64,000 nt of DNA from Symsagittifera roscoffensis (lineage: Eukaryota; Xenacoelomorpha; Acoela; Convolutidae). The notes under the pieces are model-generated. The model did not search any database. It was not told the DNA's origin and was given only the letters and a program-made list of their open reading frames with translations. Positions 1 through 13,570 of this stretch are shown here, one piece after another (the first letter of the stretch is position 1; each line of letters begins with the position of its first letter). The translations under genes and the position numbers were made by a program. Location of the stretch: contig NC_087068.1 of the NCBI RefSeq assembly GCF_963678635.1, positions 47,941,785 through 48,005,784 on the forward strand. Reading direction: 5' to 3'.

Positions 1-1090
1 TTTGTCAAAGAACAATTAAAGTCTCCGGCATGTTTGAAACTTTTAAAAATAGTTCTATGGGTCCTATTTGATAGGTCAAAGAAATCAGTAGTCGAACACT
101 TTTTAAACAGCAAATAAACTCCAAAAAGCCGAAAAAGTCAAGTTACAGCTTTTTTTTCAGTTCCACATTATCAAGTACATTTTACGAAAGTAAAAAAAAA
201 AACAAAAACGGTTTCTCGAATAGTTACGTGACGGTCACACCAAATATTCGATTGAGAATCGTTTTTTTTATTTGATGCTTCTGTAAGCTATTCAGCTCAA
301 AGATTGACATCCATGGGTAAAACCAAAATGAAAACCTAAATGTTTGACATCTTATTTTGGAAGAGCTAGAACCAAGTTTCAAAATACATTTTTCTTTTCA
401 GTTTTTTTGTTTTCTATGCTTTTTTATAGTTAGTAATGAGAGTAGTTGCATCAAAATAGACTGCACTAAGGTCGCGTGACCTGTCTGTTGGCAGCTTTTC
501 TAAATTTCGTCAGGTTTCTAGCAGATTTTTGTTGTGAGTCATCTCGAAAGAAGATACCATTGTCACGTACGCTTGTTCTTGATTGATGATAAAATGCTTC
601 AAAAGATCACTTTCGTCGATTTAGAAAACGATTTGTTCTAATTGGCAGCGGCAAAAAATCAAGTCAATTTCTTAAAATCATTTGCTTGAAAGGAGCCCTC
701 GAGGAAAATGAGCGGAATAAGCTATAACTTAATCAGCTTACGAGAAATATCAGAGGAACTTCATTTACCAATGGTAATTAGAAAGAAGCCGACTAATATA
801 GTATGATAATAAAGCGGAACAGTGTAGAGATATTCATCGTTTTTAAAAATTTATCAAAGCCAGCTTTAAAATTCATGCAATTGAATGAAAGCATGAAGCC
901 CATATGGTTGCGCATGGAAACCTGCAGCATTGAAAACTACTTTGATCTGAGTTTACTATCATTTGCTTTGGGCTTCGGTTAAAATTGAAAAATTTTGAAA
1001 ATAAAACAACCCAAACGCCACTAATTTGCGTTTTTATTGTTTAGAAAGCTTCTTTGCAGAGTGCTCTAATTAAACTTTTATTTTAAAAGT
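1..1090. other. Upstream non-coding DNA
   Basis: AT-rich sequence with no ORF or repeat that I can support. A plausible 3' splice acceptor (CTTTGCAG, ending at 1059) lies 31 bases before the ATG at 1091. The short 5' UTR may therefore be the start of a cis- or trans-spliced exon, so the true transcription start could lie outside the window. Confidence 0.4.
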
Positions 1091-1246
1091 ATGACATCTA
1101 CCATCTACGATGATTATGAGCCGAAGTTGGGGACAGCTTTCTGGAACTGGGTTTCTTACTACGTGCAATATGATAGGTTCGAAGAGAGAGTTGGTGAATA
1201 CCTACAGTACCATTACTACATTCGTGGTTCCTTTGATTTATTGGAG
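1091..1246 (+). CDS. Exon 1 of a receptor-like membrane protein
   Basis: This exon encodes 52 residues from an ATG at 1091 to GAG at 1244-1246, followed by a consensus donor (GAG|GTGAGA), so it ends in phase 0. The peptide is rich in Tyr, Asp and Glu, is not hydrophobic, and has no signal peptide. That suits the extracellular N-terminus of a seven-transmembrane receptor. The phase matches the acceptor at 7,267, whose exon opens with a membrane helix. The reading frame meets a stop 18 bases past the donor, at 1277-1279, as expected for an intron. I infer a G-protein-coupled-receptor-like gene from the exon series (1,091; 7,267; 58,460; 63,416). The family is not identified, and a different multi-pass protein remains possible. 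Confidence 0.5.
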
Positions 1247-1782
1247 GTGAGAGCTAGCACAACCACTAGCATTTGCTAGAAATCCATCCTGTTAGCGAAT
1301 GACTAACCGCAAAAAATTGCACTCATCAATTTCCAAACAAGTGAAAAATAAAAGATCTAACAGTTTTAATTTAAAAAGAAAGCGGATTGCTGGAAAGATT
1401 GCGAAGAAAGATCCAAATGGAGTCTACGTCTTTCTCAGGCGTTTTTTATTTATGAAAAGTAACTAACTGACACATTTTTTTGCAACCCAGACACAAAATT
1501 TAGAAGTTTCGATCAAAATAGATGTCAATAATCAGTACAAAAATGGGATCGGGCCCTTTGTGTAGTCAATGATTTAACATTCAGAATGAAACCTCTCCCT
1601 ATCATAGTTCTTGGAAAAACCAATTCCAAAGGATTCGAATTTTTAGGCTATTTAACTAAAAGAAACAATGATTCGTTGATAGATCCTTTTGTTTCAATAA
1701 GTAACCAAACATGTAAGTTTCGGCTCTAATTATATCATAGATCATAGTCGATCTGGTCCTAGAGTTAAACTTAACTTATTAC

Positions 1783-2596
1783 AGACACATAAATTAAAAG
1801 TAATTACCAAAGATGGTGAAAGATTAGACACAATTGGGTTGAGACATTTTTTTGCTAACAAAATTATTACGAAGATTTGAAAAGGTTGTGGGAGACGGTA
1901 TCCCGCTGCTCGCCTTGAAAAAGAAGGTACACTGTCGTTTGAAAAACGATTCCGGCCTAAGGATGTTTGTTGAATCTTCTTGTAGAAGACACATAAATTA
2001 AAAGAAATTACCAAAGATGGTTAAAGATTAGACACAATTGGGATGGGGCATTTTTGCGTACAAAATTATTACAGAAGATTAGAAAAGGTTGTTGGAGACG
2101 GTATCCCGCTGCTCGCCTTGAAAAAGAAGGTACACTGTCGTTTGAAAAACGATTCCGGCCTAAGGACGTTTGTTGAATCATCTTGTAGAAGACACATAAA
2201 TTAAAAGAAGTTACCAAAGATGGTTAAAGATTAGACACAATTGAGATGGGGCATTTTTGCGTACAAAATTATTACACAAGATTAGAAAAGGTTGTTGGAG
2301 ACGGTATCCCGCTGCTCGCCTTGAAAAAGAAGGTACACTGTCGTTTGAAAAACGATTCCGGCCTAAGGACCTTTGTTGAATCTTCTTGTAGAAGACACAT
2401 AAATTAAAAGTAATTGCCAAAGATGGTTAAAGATTAGACACAATTGGGATGGGGCATTTCTTTGCTCACAAAATTATTACAGAAGATTTGAAAAGGTTGT
2501 TGGAGACGGTATCCCGCTGCTCGTCTCGAAAAAGAAGGCACACTGTCGTTTGAAAAGCGATTCCGGTCTAAGGATGTTGGTTGAATCTTCTTGCAG
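1783..2596. repeat. Four tandem copies of a 203-bp repeat
   Basis: Copies start at 1,783, 1,987, 2,190 and 2,393, each with AGACACATAAATTAAAAG. They are 203-204 bp long and differ by scattered substitutions. Each contains a GC-richer core (GGAGACGGTATCCCGCTGCT) unlike the surrounding AT-rich intron. The minus strand is open across the copies, giving near-identical 69-90 residue ORFs, but these end together with the repeat and are best read as a by-product. The family is not recognised. Confidence 0.9.
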
Positions 2597-5401
2597 TTTT
2601 AATATTTTACCAAACATAATTTACTTAAAAGGTTTTTATAAATAAGGAGAGTTTTTTAAAGAGAAAGAATAAAAAATAAAAAGTAAATTCAACTGTCTAA
2701 TTGGATGAATAAATTGGAGTCAATGAAAGTGCAGGCCGATTGTTTTATTTTGCTTTATCCTGCACCTGCTATTAGACTTCAGTCTTGTTTCAATCTCTTG
2801 TCCTCCTTTAACTAGACAAGTTTTGCATTTTTGTTGGTTTTTGATATTCATTAATCAATTTTTAGTTTAATTGGAAAGCTCATAATATTTTCATCTGCCT
2901 TAGTTGCTTCAATATTCCGAGCGGTTGGGGGCTCTTCTGTTTTCAGAGCCAAAACGATAGGCACACACCACCTGAATGGCGTCGTGGATAGAATTGATTT
3001 CTTTTGGTCATCCATTGAAATTTTGAAAAAGTCATGGCTTTTTTCTAAAGTTTTTAAAACTGAAAGACTAAAAAAAAACTAAAAAGTTGAGATTAGGGTC
3101 TGATGTTTAAGGTTTTAAACTAAGTTGTTCAGAGGAAAAAACATTTTATTGTATGACAAAGTTCCGAAGAGCAAAGATTCCGCTCGAATCTTAAGTAAAA
3201 AATTAAACTAATGGCTTTTTGCATTGGTGTAGATTTTCTAATACTTAAACTCACCTCTTTTTGGAGAAAAACAATCTCTCCAGTAGCTAGTTTTTAGCGT
3301 TGTTAGATATAGAATAGCAAGGTTAAAGATCAAGGTTACAAAACACTTGTGAGAAACAAAATGAGAAAAATTTACGGAAAAGTTACATAGACACGCTTTC
3401 AAGTTTTTCTCTGAAAGCGCATTGTAATCTCTCGGAGTTTTTATTTTCCTCTCGGCCGTCTCTAGTTGTTTTTGCAATTGGCTTTTTAATTTCCTTTTTT
3501 TAAATCTTGGTTCACATTTTTAAGGGTTCAAATTGTTTCTGGTTCAATTTTTTTCTAAGTCAGCCTAACTACATCTTCTGGTTCACTCTCGGGTGAGGCC
3601 GTGATTCCGCTAAAGACGTCCTTCCCAAATTTACGAGATACTCCTTCTGGATTCTTAGCATTAATTTGAAGTAGTTATGGACGGCACCTAAAGAGGAGAA
3701 AACCTTATTATCAAACGGCTTTTCTGTGGCAATCGTTGTGCTAGAGTTCCTATTGATAATTTTGCCATGAAAAACCCTTGGAATTTCCACTGTTTGAACT
3801 CAGGCTCCAAGTAGTTTTTTTGGGACGTCACAAATCCCGGGTTATCGTGAGACAAGATCATCTCATGATCATTTGGGATTCCTAGTCTCTCTGTCTTTTC
3901 TGGGAGTTTTTTTCTCATCTAGATAAGCCATCTTCCAATGGCGGGAGGTTGGGTTCATTTGAATAGTTCTTTTCCTATTTTTGAGTTTTTTATGAAAAGA
4001 CCCTGGATTGGTGCTGGCTCTGCGCTAAAACCTTTTCAGTTTGCTTTTGGCTTGTTCTCCATTCCTAAATATATAAAACGCTTTTCAATTACATCACTTT
4101 GAAAAAATGATCCCATGAAACATTTGGCACTACATATAGAGGCTTGAGAAAAGCAAACATAAAAAATTGAAACTTGGGCATCAATCAGCCCCTAATATTA
4201 GTCATATGTTCACTTAGGCTTAGCATGGGGTTTCCTTCATAGGTAAAAAAGAATCGAAAAAACGCTGTTGAATTAGACTTTTTAACCTTCATTTTCAAAA
4301 TTTTGAATCAAGTTTTAATGGTTTTTGATGCGTATAACACAGTCCCACAACGGTGAAAAAGGAAAAAGTTGCCAGAACGTTTGATTAGACATGGCTTAAA
4401 ATTTCTTCAATAGGCTGTTGCGTTGTTCTATTTTGAAAAGTTTTCTAAAGCAAGAAAGACTTGAAAATGAGTGTTCAAATGCAAAATTTTGATAAAAAGC
4501 CCAGCAAGAAAAAAATTGGGTTCAACAGGTGTAAAAATCAGCTCAGAAGCTCGGAAAAGTAATATTTTTTCCCAGATGAGAGCAATTCGTGCTGATGATG
4601 GTAGACACTTGATGCAATTTTTTTAAGTGGATGATTATCCGTTAGGGGCCGATAAATTGTTATATAGTTGAATCGAGAATATTTTTGACTTCATACTTTT
4701 CGCCATTTCGTGGCATATAATGGTGTATTCTAGTGTCCAACAGATGGGGAAAAAATTTTCCATGTTGGGCGAATGTTTTCTTTGTTGCTTCGTCGCAGTC
4801 TATACAAACAAGATGGAGAGATTGATGTGACAAATTTTTAGGTTGTTTTTTGAAAACAGTTTTGTGATTATAACATAACCGGCATGTGTATTGAGGAGTT
4901 GGATTACTAAATTTCAGAAAAATCTTACAATCGGCATGAAGTAAGGGATGAAATGGAAACCATAGAAATTTGAGAAACTCGCCGACGAAGGAAGAAGGAC
5001 AAAGAAGAATCGTTTGATCAGATAATGTTCTAACAAAATTTTTGGATTTGATCTACGAATTGTAATTATTGTATCACATTTAATAATTTCACTGACGGTA
5101 GAACATTTTTTGCTAGTTTATTTTTTGAACATCTTGTCGACATAAGGAAATTTCTCCAGACGAAATCTAATTTGGGACTTCAGTTTCAAGTAGCAATGAA
5201 ATTAGCTTTTGTGAAAAACATGTATTTATTTTTTTCATGAAGAACTCTCATCTACGTTTCTGCTTTGTGTTCGAAACAGATAAGGTTACACGAAAATCGT
5301 TTGTTTTGAATGCCTTTATGTTTAATGATATTTAGTTGGACTGGGAGTTCTTAGGTTTCAAGCATGACCTTAGAAAACTTTTAAACTATGCTTGGCGGCT
5401 A

Positions 5402-5457
5402 TTTGGTCGCTATGCTTTTTGGTCGCTATGCTTTTTGACGGTTATTTGGTCGCTATA
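5402..5457. repeat. Short GGTCGCTAT minirepeat
   Basis: Three close copies of TTTGGTCGCTAT(G/A)C within about 56 bp, separated by T-rich spacers. A local slippage-type repeat with no function evident. Confidence 0.7.
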
Positions 5458-7266
5458 CTAAGTATTATTTAAAAAATAAAAGTGAAGATCTCTTCCATTT
5501 TCTACCCGGCTCAGTTCTTTGATTTCAATAAATTGTTCATTCAGGTAAAAATGCTTTTTCTAAACACAGCAGTTACGCCAATAAGTAACTTATTTGAATT
5601 TTGTATGAACTAAAAAATTGAATGGAAAAACGGAGGTACATTGTTGTAGTTGTTTTGGCACGTTTGGTGGCATACTAATGTAAGGATGTCAAAAAATCAT
5701 ATTTTGACCTTCACGTTTCAAGACTAAGTATTAATATTTTGCAACTGTTACAGATATCTTAGTTTGTCAAAATTACCCTGTGAATTAAATGCCTACAAAG
5801 AGGGAACTTTTTTCTCTTATAAGTACGTTTCTATAAAAAAATCAAGTTTGAGAAAAGAGGCTGGGAAGGATTCTTTAAGGAAACTTTCTCCTTGCGTGAC
5901 ATATCAGATAACATATCTTTTTTGATTTGTTTCAGATCACAAGTAACTTGATTAAAAAATTACTGGCCAAAGGTGAAAATAATTGACTTTATATGTTAAT
6001 TGGTTTATTGATACTGGTAGGAAGCTCGCTTTTAAAAGGAAATTTCAAATGAAAAATTGAAAAAGAACAAATTTGAAAATTTCAGTTGTTATAAAAGAAC
6101 AAGAAGTCCAATAAGCTAAACCATTTTTCCTTTGGAGAGATGATCTCTTTTAACCAAGTTTTGAATTTTTGCATTCATTACTACTTATGCTTTATTTTAG
6201 TTTTTCAATTAGGTATCTGAAAAATGGCCAGAGTCTGGAAACAGGGAAAACGCTTAAAACTTGAAAAAAAGGTTTTCAATATATCTGACAAGCTCTTTTC
6301 GAATACTAGGGGGTGACAAAGTTTTTAAAACTTATCTTGCAAACATGTAAAAAAAGAAACCAAATTTTCCGAATTCATTCTGGTCACAATTGAATGGTTA
6401 CTCTAATTTGAACTTTGAAAGAGTTAGTTACTTTGCTTCAGAAAAAAAAAACATTTCTTTCAACATCCTGAGTTTCTCTGGGCTGAGATAATTTGACAAA
6501 ACTAGAAATAAAATTAGATTTGGGGTAGATTTAAACTATCCCGTTGTCCCAAGAAGCAATGGACTTGTAAGAAACGAGAAAGTTCTGGACGTTTTCACTT
6601 GTTGTAAATGTGTCAATTGATCTTTCAGTGAGCAAAATAGTTCCGTATTGGTTGTTATGTCAAAAGCGCATTTGTCAAACGCTGCATTTTTTTTCAATCG
6701 CTAAAATGAATCATTCAAATCGTTTTGTCGTTATCTATTCAATTGACGTTCTTGTTACCGTACATTTGAAAAAAATGAAAAAAAAACTGACAAACAAAAA
6801 TTTTCTGAAATACAATTACATAGCCTTTAAAATTTTTTTCACTTGGACAATTATTTGAGAAGAAAAACACGCAGTATAGATTCCATTTTTTTCCAGGAAA
6901 AATTGACGAAATCCAACATTACACTATCAGTTTCCAAAAATATCCCGAAACCTCTGCCGTCCTTTATAAATTGTAATCCATTTAAAAAAGTTGTGTGTCC
7001 ACAATAAGGAGACGTGAAAAAATGATTCTTATTCATGGTAGTAGGTGAAAAAAGGTATGAAAAAGATAATTCAGCCGGCTAGTGGATTTTTGAACGCCGG
7101 ATTTTTCCTTTTAAAACTACAAATAGATGAAAAAAACTCATGATTTTGCTCACTTTTTGGGTAAATTAGCAATTCTAGCTTTTTAAAATTTTTCGCAATG
7201 TTCAACACGGTTTAGTCACATTATTTTTTAATACTGTGTATGACTGAGTAACTTAATTTTTTTTAG

Positions 7267-7499
7267 ACCCTGATTGTTATTGCATCGATTGGACTGAACC
7301 TATTTTGTCTGTTTGCCTTTTTCGTGGTCGAGGAACTGCGCTCAGGAGAATACTTTCTTCTCGGTTTCCAATGCTTCTCTGAAGTTGTCCACAGCTGCAT
7401 TATTCTCGTCGCAAATGTATTCAAAAGCTGGTTGTATTTGCAGTCTCATCTTTGTATTCGCGACTTCGAGTTAGTTGAGCAAGAATTTAAATTAAGCGT
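7267..7499 (+). CDS. Exon 2 of the receptor-like gene (TM1 and TM2)
   Basis: After the acceptor TTTTAG the frame opens in phase 0 with a long hydrophobic helix containing a Gly-Leu-Asn triplet, reminiscent of the TM1 Asn of rhodopsin-like receptors. A short charged loop (EELRSGE) follows, then a second hydrophobic helix with FSEVVHSCIILVANVF, then a polar stretch with a Trp and a Cys (SWLYLQSHLC) that could be extracellular loop 1. The frame stops at 7,501. The best donor is AGCGT|GTAAAG (exon end 7,499, phase 2), and a donor three codon positions earlier in phase (end 7,497) is the alternative. The next exon, expected to carry TM3 and TM4, was not found before 58 kb. Confidence 0.55.
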
Positions 7500-7708
7500 G
7501 TAAAGACCGCTTTCGTTTTTTCACATGGAAGCAGATCATAAGCGAAACAGCCACAAAATTTAATATATATCATTGTTCAACCAATTTTTTGAAATTGTAA
7601 GAAAATTTTATAACAAGCGTTTTTCCATACAATTGATGCATGGAGTTGTCTGATAAGCATTTTCGGTGTATTGTTGCCAACCTGGGTAAATAAGTGGTGG
7701 TAGGGTAT

Positions 7709-8155
7709 ATATCAAACCAGGGGCAGATCAACAACTTTTTCGAGGAAGGGGACATTCAAAACTTAAGATTTGATACAGGGGCGGATTTAAGGAGAGAGGG
7801 AATGGGGGTTGATGCTCACCAAGCTTTTGATAATTTTTTTTGACAAACATTTTAGGCCGACCAATCTTAATTTTTTCTTTTTATAAAAATTTGAAAAAGA
7901 GCGCACCGAAAAAACGCAGTTTTCCGGTCAGAATTCTCCCAAAAAGTGCCAAAAAACTTGTTTTTTTTTCACATTTAAAAAAAAAAATTTCCCCTGCGGC
8001 GCTGAATTTTGGTCAAAATTGGGTGTTTACAGTGTTATGCGGGTGCTCGGGGTATCTATTTAGGTGATCTTGAAAAAACTCGCAAAACTTTTATTAATTT
8101 TTTTGAAAATCCCCCTAGTCGAAAAATGTTAAATCCTCCCCCTGGTTTGATACAT
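7709..8155. mobile_element. MITE-like inverted-repeat element
   Basis: The left end (from 7,709: ATATCAAACCAGGGGCAGAT) is mirrored imperfectly by the reverse complement of 8,104-8,155, which reads GTATCAAACCAGGGGGAGGA. Both arms continue with a related ATTTTTCGA-type stretch over about 45 bp. The interior carries a second GGGGCGGATTTAAGG motif of the kind often seen at ends of non-autonomous DNA transposons. There is no transposase. The ORF at 7,840-8,067 lies inside it and is not supported. Target-site duplications are not clear. Confidence 0.45.
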
Positions 8156-8290
8156 AGCTTTCAACCTACTATTTTAGCATAAGATTTTGTCTTACAATTC
8201 ATTTTAATTCAAAGGTGTTGCAATTTGTTTTTCAAATTTGTTTGCTCAATGGTTTGTCTTGCTGCTTTTGTTATTGGTAAAAACTGCTGA

Positions 8291-8490
8291 NNNNNNNNNN
8301 NNNNNNNNNNNNNNNNNNNNNNNNNNNNNNNNNNNNNNNNNNNNNNNNNNNNNNNNNNNNNNNNNNNNNNNNNNNNNNNNNNNNNNNNNNNNNNNNNNNN
8401 NNNNNNNNNNNNNNNNNNNNNNNNNNNNNNNNNNNNNNNNNNNNNNNNNNNNNNNNNNNNNNNNNNNNNNNNNNNNNNNNNNNNNNNNNN
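8291..8490. other. Assembly gap of 200 N
   Basis: Exactly 200 Ns, a typical scaffold-gap placeholder. The left flank is unique AT-rich DNA and the right flank is already satellite, so the left edge of the satellite and possibly much more array is hidden here. The two 'ORFs' spanning it are artefacts. Confidence 0.98.
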
Positions 8491-10439
8491 GCTCGGTCGA
8501 AACATACCTAGAGCACGGTCGAGCACGTTCGAAACATACCTAGAGCACGGTCAAAACATACCTCGAGCATAGTCGGAACATGGCACGAGCACGGTCGAAA
8601 CAAATCTAACGCAAGATTAAAACACAAATCGAGCATGGTCGAAACAAAAATAGAACAAGGTCGAAACACACCTCGAGCTCGGTCGAAACATGCCTAAAGC
8701 ACGGTCGAGCACGTTCGAAACATACCTCGAGCACGGTCAAAACATACTTCGAGCATAGTCGGAATATGGCACGAGCACGGTCGAAACATATCTAACGCAA
8801 GATTAAAACACAAATCGAGCACGGTCGAAACAAAAATCGAGCAAGGTCGAAACATACCTCGAGCACGTTCGAAACATACCTCGAGCACGGTCAAAACATA
8901 CCTCGAGCACAGTCAAAACAAACCTCGAGCACAGTCAGAATATACTACGAGCACGGTCAAAACATACATTGAGCTCGGAGGAAACATACCTTTTTCATGG
9001 TCGAGCACTGTCGAAACACGCCTGCAGCACTGTTGAAAAATACCTCGAGCACGGTCATAGAATAACTCGAGCACGGTCGAAACATTCCTAGACCACAGTC
9101 AAAAAATACCTGAAGCGCGGTCGAAACATATCTCGAGCACGGTCAAAACATACATTGAGCTCGGAGGAAACATACCTTTTTCATGGTCGAGCACTGTCGA
9201 AACACGCCTGCAGCACTGTTGAAAAATACCTCGAGCACGGTCGTAGAATAACTCGAGCACGGTCGAAACATTCCTAGACCACAGTCAAAAATACCTCAAG
9301 CGCGGTCGAAACATATCTCGAGCACGGTCAAAACATACATTGAGCTCGGAGGAAACATACCTTTTTCATGATCGAGCACTGTCGAAACACATCTGCAGCA
9401 CTGTTGAAAAAAACCTCGAGCACGGTCGTAGAATAACTCGAGCACGGTCGAAACATTCCTAGACCACAGTCAAAAAATACCTCAAGCGCGGTCGAAACAT
9501 ATCTCGAGCCGGTCGAAACATACCTCGAACAAAGTCGAAACATAGCTCGAGTTCGTCGAAATATACCTCGAGCATGGTCGAAACATACCCTGAGCACGAT
9601 TGAAACATAATTCGAGCACGGTCGAAACAAAACTCGAGCACAGTCGAAACATACCTCGAGCACGGTCAAAACATACCTCGAGCACAGTCAGAACATACTA
9701 CGAGCACGGTCGAAACTTACCTGGAGCAGTATTGAAACACAATCAAGCGGGGTCAAAACAAACCTCGAGCACGTTCGAAAAATAGCTAGAGCACGGTCGA
9801 TCACATTCGAAACATACCTCGAGCACGGTCAAAACATACATTGAGCTCGGAGGAAACATACCTTTTTCATGGTCGAGCGCTGTCGGAACACACCTGCAGC
9901 ACGGTTGAAAAAGACCTCGAGCACGGTCGAAGCATTACTCGACCACGGTCAAAACAAGACTCGACCGAGGTGAAAAAAAAACCTCGAGCATAGAAAAACC
10001 ATATCTTGAGCTGATCGAAACATGCCTCGAACACGGTTAAAACATACCTGGAGCAGGGTTTAAACATAGTTCGAGCACAGTCGAAACAAACCTCGAGCAC
10101 GGTCGAGACATAAATCGACTACGATCAAAACATACCTCGAGCACGGTTGAGCACAGTCGAAACATACCTGGAGCAAAAGTAGAATATGACTCGAGCACGG
10201 TCGTAACAAACCTCGAGCACGGTCGAAACAAACCTCGAGCACGGTGGAAACATACCTAGAGCACGGTCGAAACAGTTCGAGCAGGGTCAAAAACTACCTC
10301 GAGCACGGCTAAACATACCTAAAGCAGTGTCAAAATATACATCGAGCACGTTCGAAACATACCTGGAGCAGGATTGAAACATAGTTCGAGCACGGCCGAA
10401 GTAAACCTCGAGCACGGTCAAAACAAACCTCGAGCAGGT

Positions 10440-13400
10440 CGAAACATACCTAGAGCGCGGTCGAATGTGTTCCAGCAGGGTCGAAACACACCCCGATCAC
10501 GGTCGAAACATAGCTCGATCTCGTCGAAACATACCTCGAGCTCATTCGAGCACGGTCGAAACATAGCTGAGGCACGACTGAAACATAAATCGAGCACGGC
10601 CGAAACAAACCTCGAGCACGGTCGAAACAAACCTCTAGCACGGTCGAAACATGCCTCTAGCACGGTCGAAAAATACCTAGAGCACGGTCGAAACATAGCT
10701 GAGGCACGACTGAAACATAAATCGAGCACGGCCGAAACAAACCTCGAGCACGGTCGAAACAAACCTCTAGCACGGTCGAAACATGCCTCTAGCACGGTCA
10801 AAAACTACCTCGAGCTCGGCTAAACATACCTAAAGCAGTGTCAAAATATACATCGAGCACGTTCGAAACATACCTGGAGCAGGATTGAAACATAGTTCGA
10901 GCACGGCCGAAGTAAACCTCGAGCACGGTCAAAACAAACCTCGAGCAGGTCGAAACATACCTAGAGCGCGGTCGAATGTGTTCCAGCAGGGTCGAAACAC
11001 ACCCCGATCACGGTCGAAACATAGCTCGATCTCGTCGAAACATATCTCGAGCTCATTCGAGCACGGTCGAAACATAGCTGAGGCACGACTGAAACATAAA
11101 TCGAGCACGGCCGAAACAAACCTCGAGCACGGTCGAAACAAACCTCTAGCACGGTCGAAACATGCCTCTAGCACGGTCGAAAAATACCTAGAGCACGGTC
11201 GAAACAGTTCGAGCAGGGTCGAAACAAATCTAACGCAAGATTAAAACACAAATTGAGCACGGTCGAAACAAAAATCGAGCAAGGTCGAAACATACCTCGA
11301 GCTCGGTCAAAACAAACCTCGAGCGCCGTCAAAACATACCTCGAGCACAGTCAAAATATACCTCGAGCACGGTCGAAACATAGCTCAAGCTCGTCAAACC
11401 AAACCTCGAGCTCATTCGAGCACGGTCGAATTATACCTCGAGCACGGTCAAAATATATCTCGAGCACGGTCGAAAACTACCTAGAGCGCGGTCAAAACAG
11501 TTCGAGCAGGGTCGAAACACACCCCGATCACGGTGGAAACTTAGCTCGATCTCGTCGAAACATAGCTCCAGTAGGGACAATACATACCTCGAGCAAGTTC
11601 CTAAGATACCACGAGCACTGTCGGACCAAAGCTCGATCTCGTCGAAACATACCTCGAACTCGTTCGAGCACGCTCGAAACATACCTAGAGCGCGACTGAA
11701 ACATAAATCGAGCGCGGCCGAAACAAACCTCGAGCACGGTCGCAACACATCTCGAGGACAGTCAAAACATACATCGAGCATGGTCGAAACATACCTAGAG
11801 CGCGGTCGAATGTGTTCCAGCAGGGTCGAAACACACCCCGATCACGGTCGAAACATAGCTCGATCTCGTCGAAACATACCTCGAGCTCATTCGAGCACGG
11901 TCGAAACATAGCTGAGGCACGACTGAAACATAAATCGAGCACGGCCGAAACAAACCTCGAGCACGGTCGAAACAAACCTCTAGCACGGTCGAAACATGCC
12001 TCTAGCACGGTCGAAAAATACCTAGAGCACGGTCGAAACATAGCTGAGGCACGACTGAAACATAAATCGAGCACGGCCGAAACAAACCTCGAGCACGGTC
12101 GAAACAAACCTCTAGCACGGTCGAAACATGCCTCTAGCACGGTCAAAAACTACCTCGAGCTCGGCTAAACATACCTAAAGCAGTGTCAAAATATACATCG
12201 AGCACGTTCGAAACATACCTAGAGCGCGGTCGAATGTGTTCCAGCAGGGTCGAAACACACCCCGATCACGGTCGAAACATAGCTCGATCTCGTCGAAACA
12301 TACCTCGAGCTCATTCGAGCACGGTCGAAACATAGCTGAGGCACGACTGAAACATAAATCGAGCACGGCCGAAACAAACCTCGAGCACGGTCGAAACAAA
12401 CCTCTAGCACGGTCGAAACATGCCTCTAGCACGGTCGAAAAATACCTAGAGCACGGTCGAAACATAGCTGAGGCACGACTGAAACATAAATCGAGCACGG
12501 CCGAAACAAACCTCGAGCACGGTCGAAACAAACCTCTAGCACGGTCGAAACATGCCTCTAGCACGGTCAAAAACTACCTCGAGCTCGGCTAAACATACCT
12601 AAAGCAGTGTCAAAATATACATCGAGCACGTTCGAAACATACCTGGAGCAGGATTGAAACATAGTTCGAGCACGGCCGAAGTAAACCTCGAGCACGGTCA
12701 AAACAAACCTCGAGCAGGTCGAAACATACCTAGAGCGCGGTCGAATGTGTTCCAGCAGGGTCGAAACACACCCCGATCACGGTCGAAACATAGCTCGATC
12801 TCGTCGAAACATATCTCGAGCTCATTCGAGCACGGTCGAAACATAGCTGAGGCACGACTGAAACATAAATCGAGCACGGCCGAAACAAACCTCGAGCACG
12901 GTCGAAACAAACCTCTAGCACGGTCGAAACATGCCTCTAGCACGGTCGAAAAATACCTAGAGCACGGTCGAAACAGTTCGAGCAGGGTCGAAACAAATCT
13001 AACGCAAGATTAAAACACAAATTGAGCACGGTCGAAACAAAAATCGAGCAAGGTCGAAACATACCTCGAGCTCGGTCAAAACAAACCTCGAGCGCCGTCA
13101 AAACATACCTCGAGCACAGTCAAAATATACCTCGAGCACGGTCGAAACATAGCTCAAGCTCGTCAAACCAAACCTCGAGCTCATTCGAGCACGGTCGAAT
13201 TATACCTCGAGCACGGTCAAAATATATCTCGAGCACGGTCGAAAACTACCTAGAGCGCGGTCAAAACAGTTCGAGCAGGGTCGAAACACACCCCGATCAC
13301 GGTGGAAACTTAGCTCGATCTCGTCGAAACATAGCTCCAGTAGGGACAATACATACCTCGAGCAAGTTCCTAAGATACCACGAGCACTGTCGGACCAAAG

Positions 13401-13570
13401 CTCGATCTCGTCGAAACATACCTCGAACTCGTTCGAGCACGCTCGAAACATACCTAGAGCGCGACTGAAACATAAATCGAGCGCGGCCGAAACAAACCTC
13501 GAGCACGGTCGCAACACATCTCGAGGACAGTCAAAACATACATCGAGCATGGTCGAAACATACCTAGAGC
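10440..13570. repeat. Higher-order duplication in the satellite, offset 1,769 bp
   Basis: The block 10,440-11,801 recurs at 12,209-13,570. The two look identical wherever I compared them, including rare variant units. A 424-bp sub-block is also repeated in direct succession (starts near 11,786 and 12,210), and a related one is offset by 511 bp (10,374 and 10,885). This is the youngest-looking part of the array. Confidence 0.88.

Larger units (their letters stand above)
1247..7266 (+). other. Intron 1 of the receptor-like gene
   Basis: Bounded by GTGAGA at 1,247 and a polypyrimidine tract plus TTTTAG ending at 7,266. Apart from the 203-bp tandem array and a small GGTCGCTAT minirepeat, the roughly 6 kb is AT-rich, with many homopolymer runs and only short chance ORFs. 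A pair of minus-strand ORFs at 3,569-3,918 could be a very old element remnant, but I recognise no family in them. Confidence 0.45.

Noticed and set aside
3569-3918. Two overlapping minus-strand ORFs
   Set aside because: No recognisable domain, no splice context, and codon use like the surrounding intron; perhaps an old element remnant but unsupported.
7840-8067. 75-codon ORF rich in Lys and Phe
   Set aside because: Lies inside the MITE-like element and over A/T homopolymer runs.
8209-8543. ORFs across the run of Ns
   Set aside because: Open only because unknown bases were translated as X.
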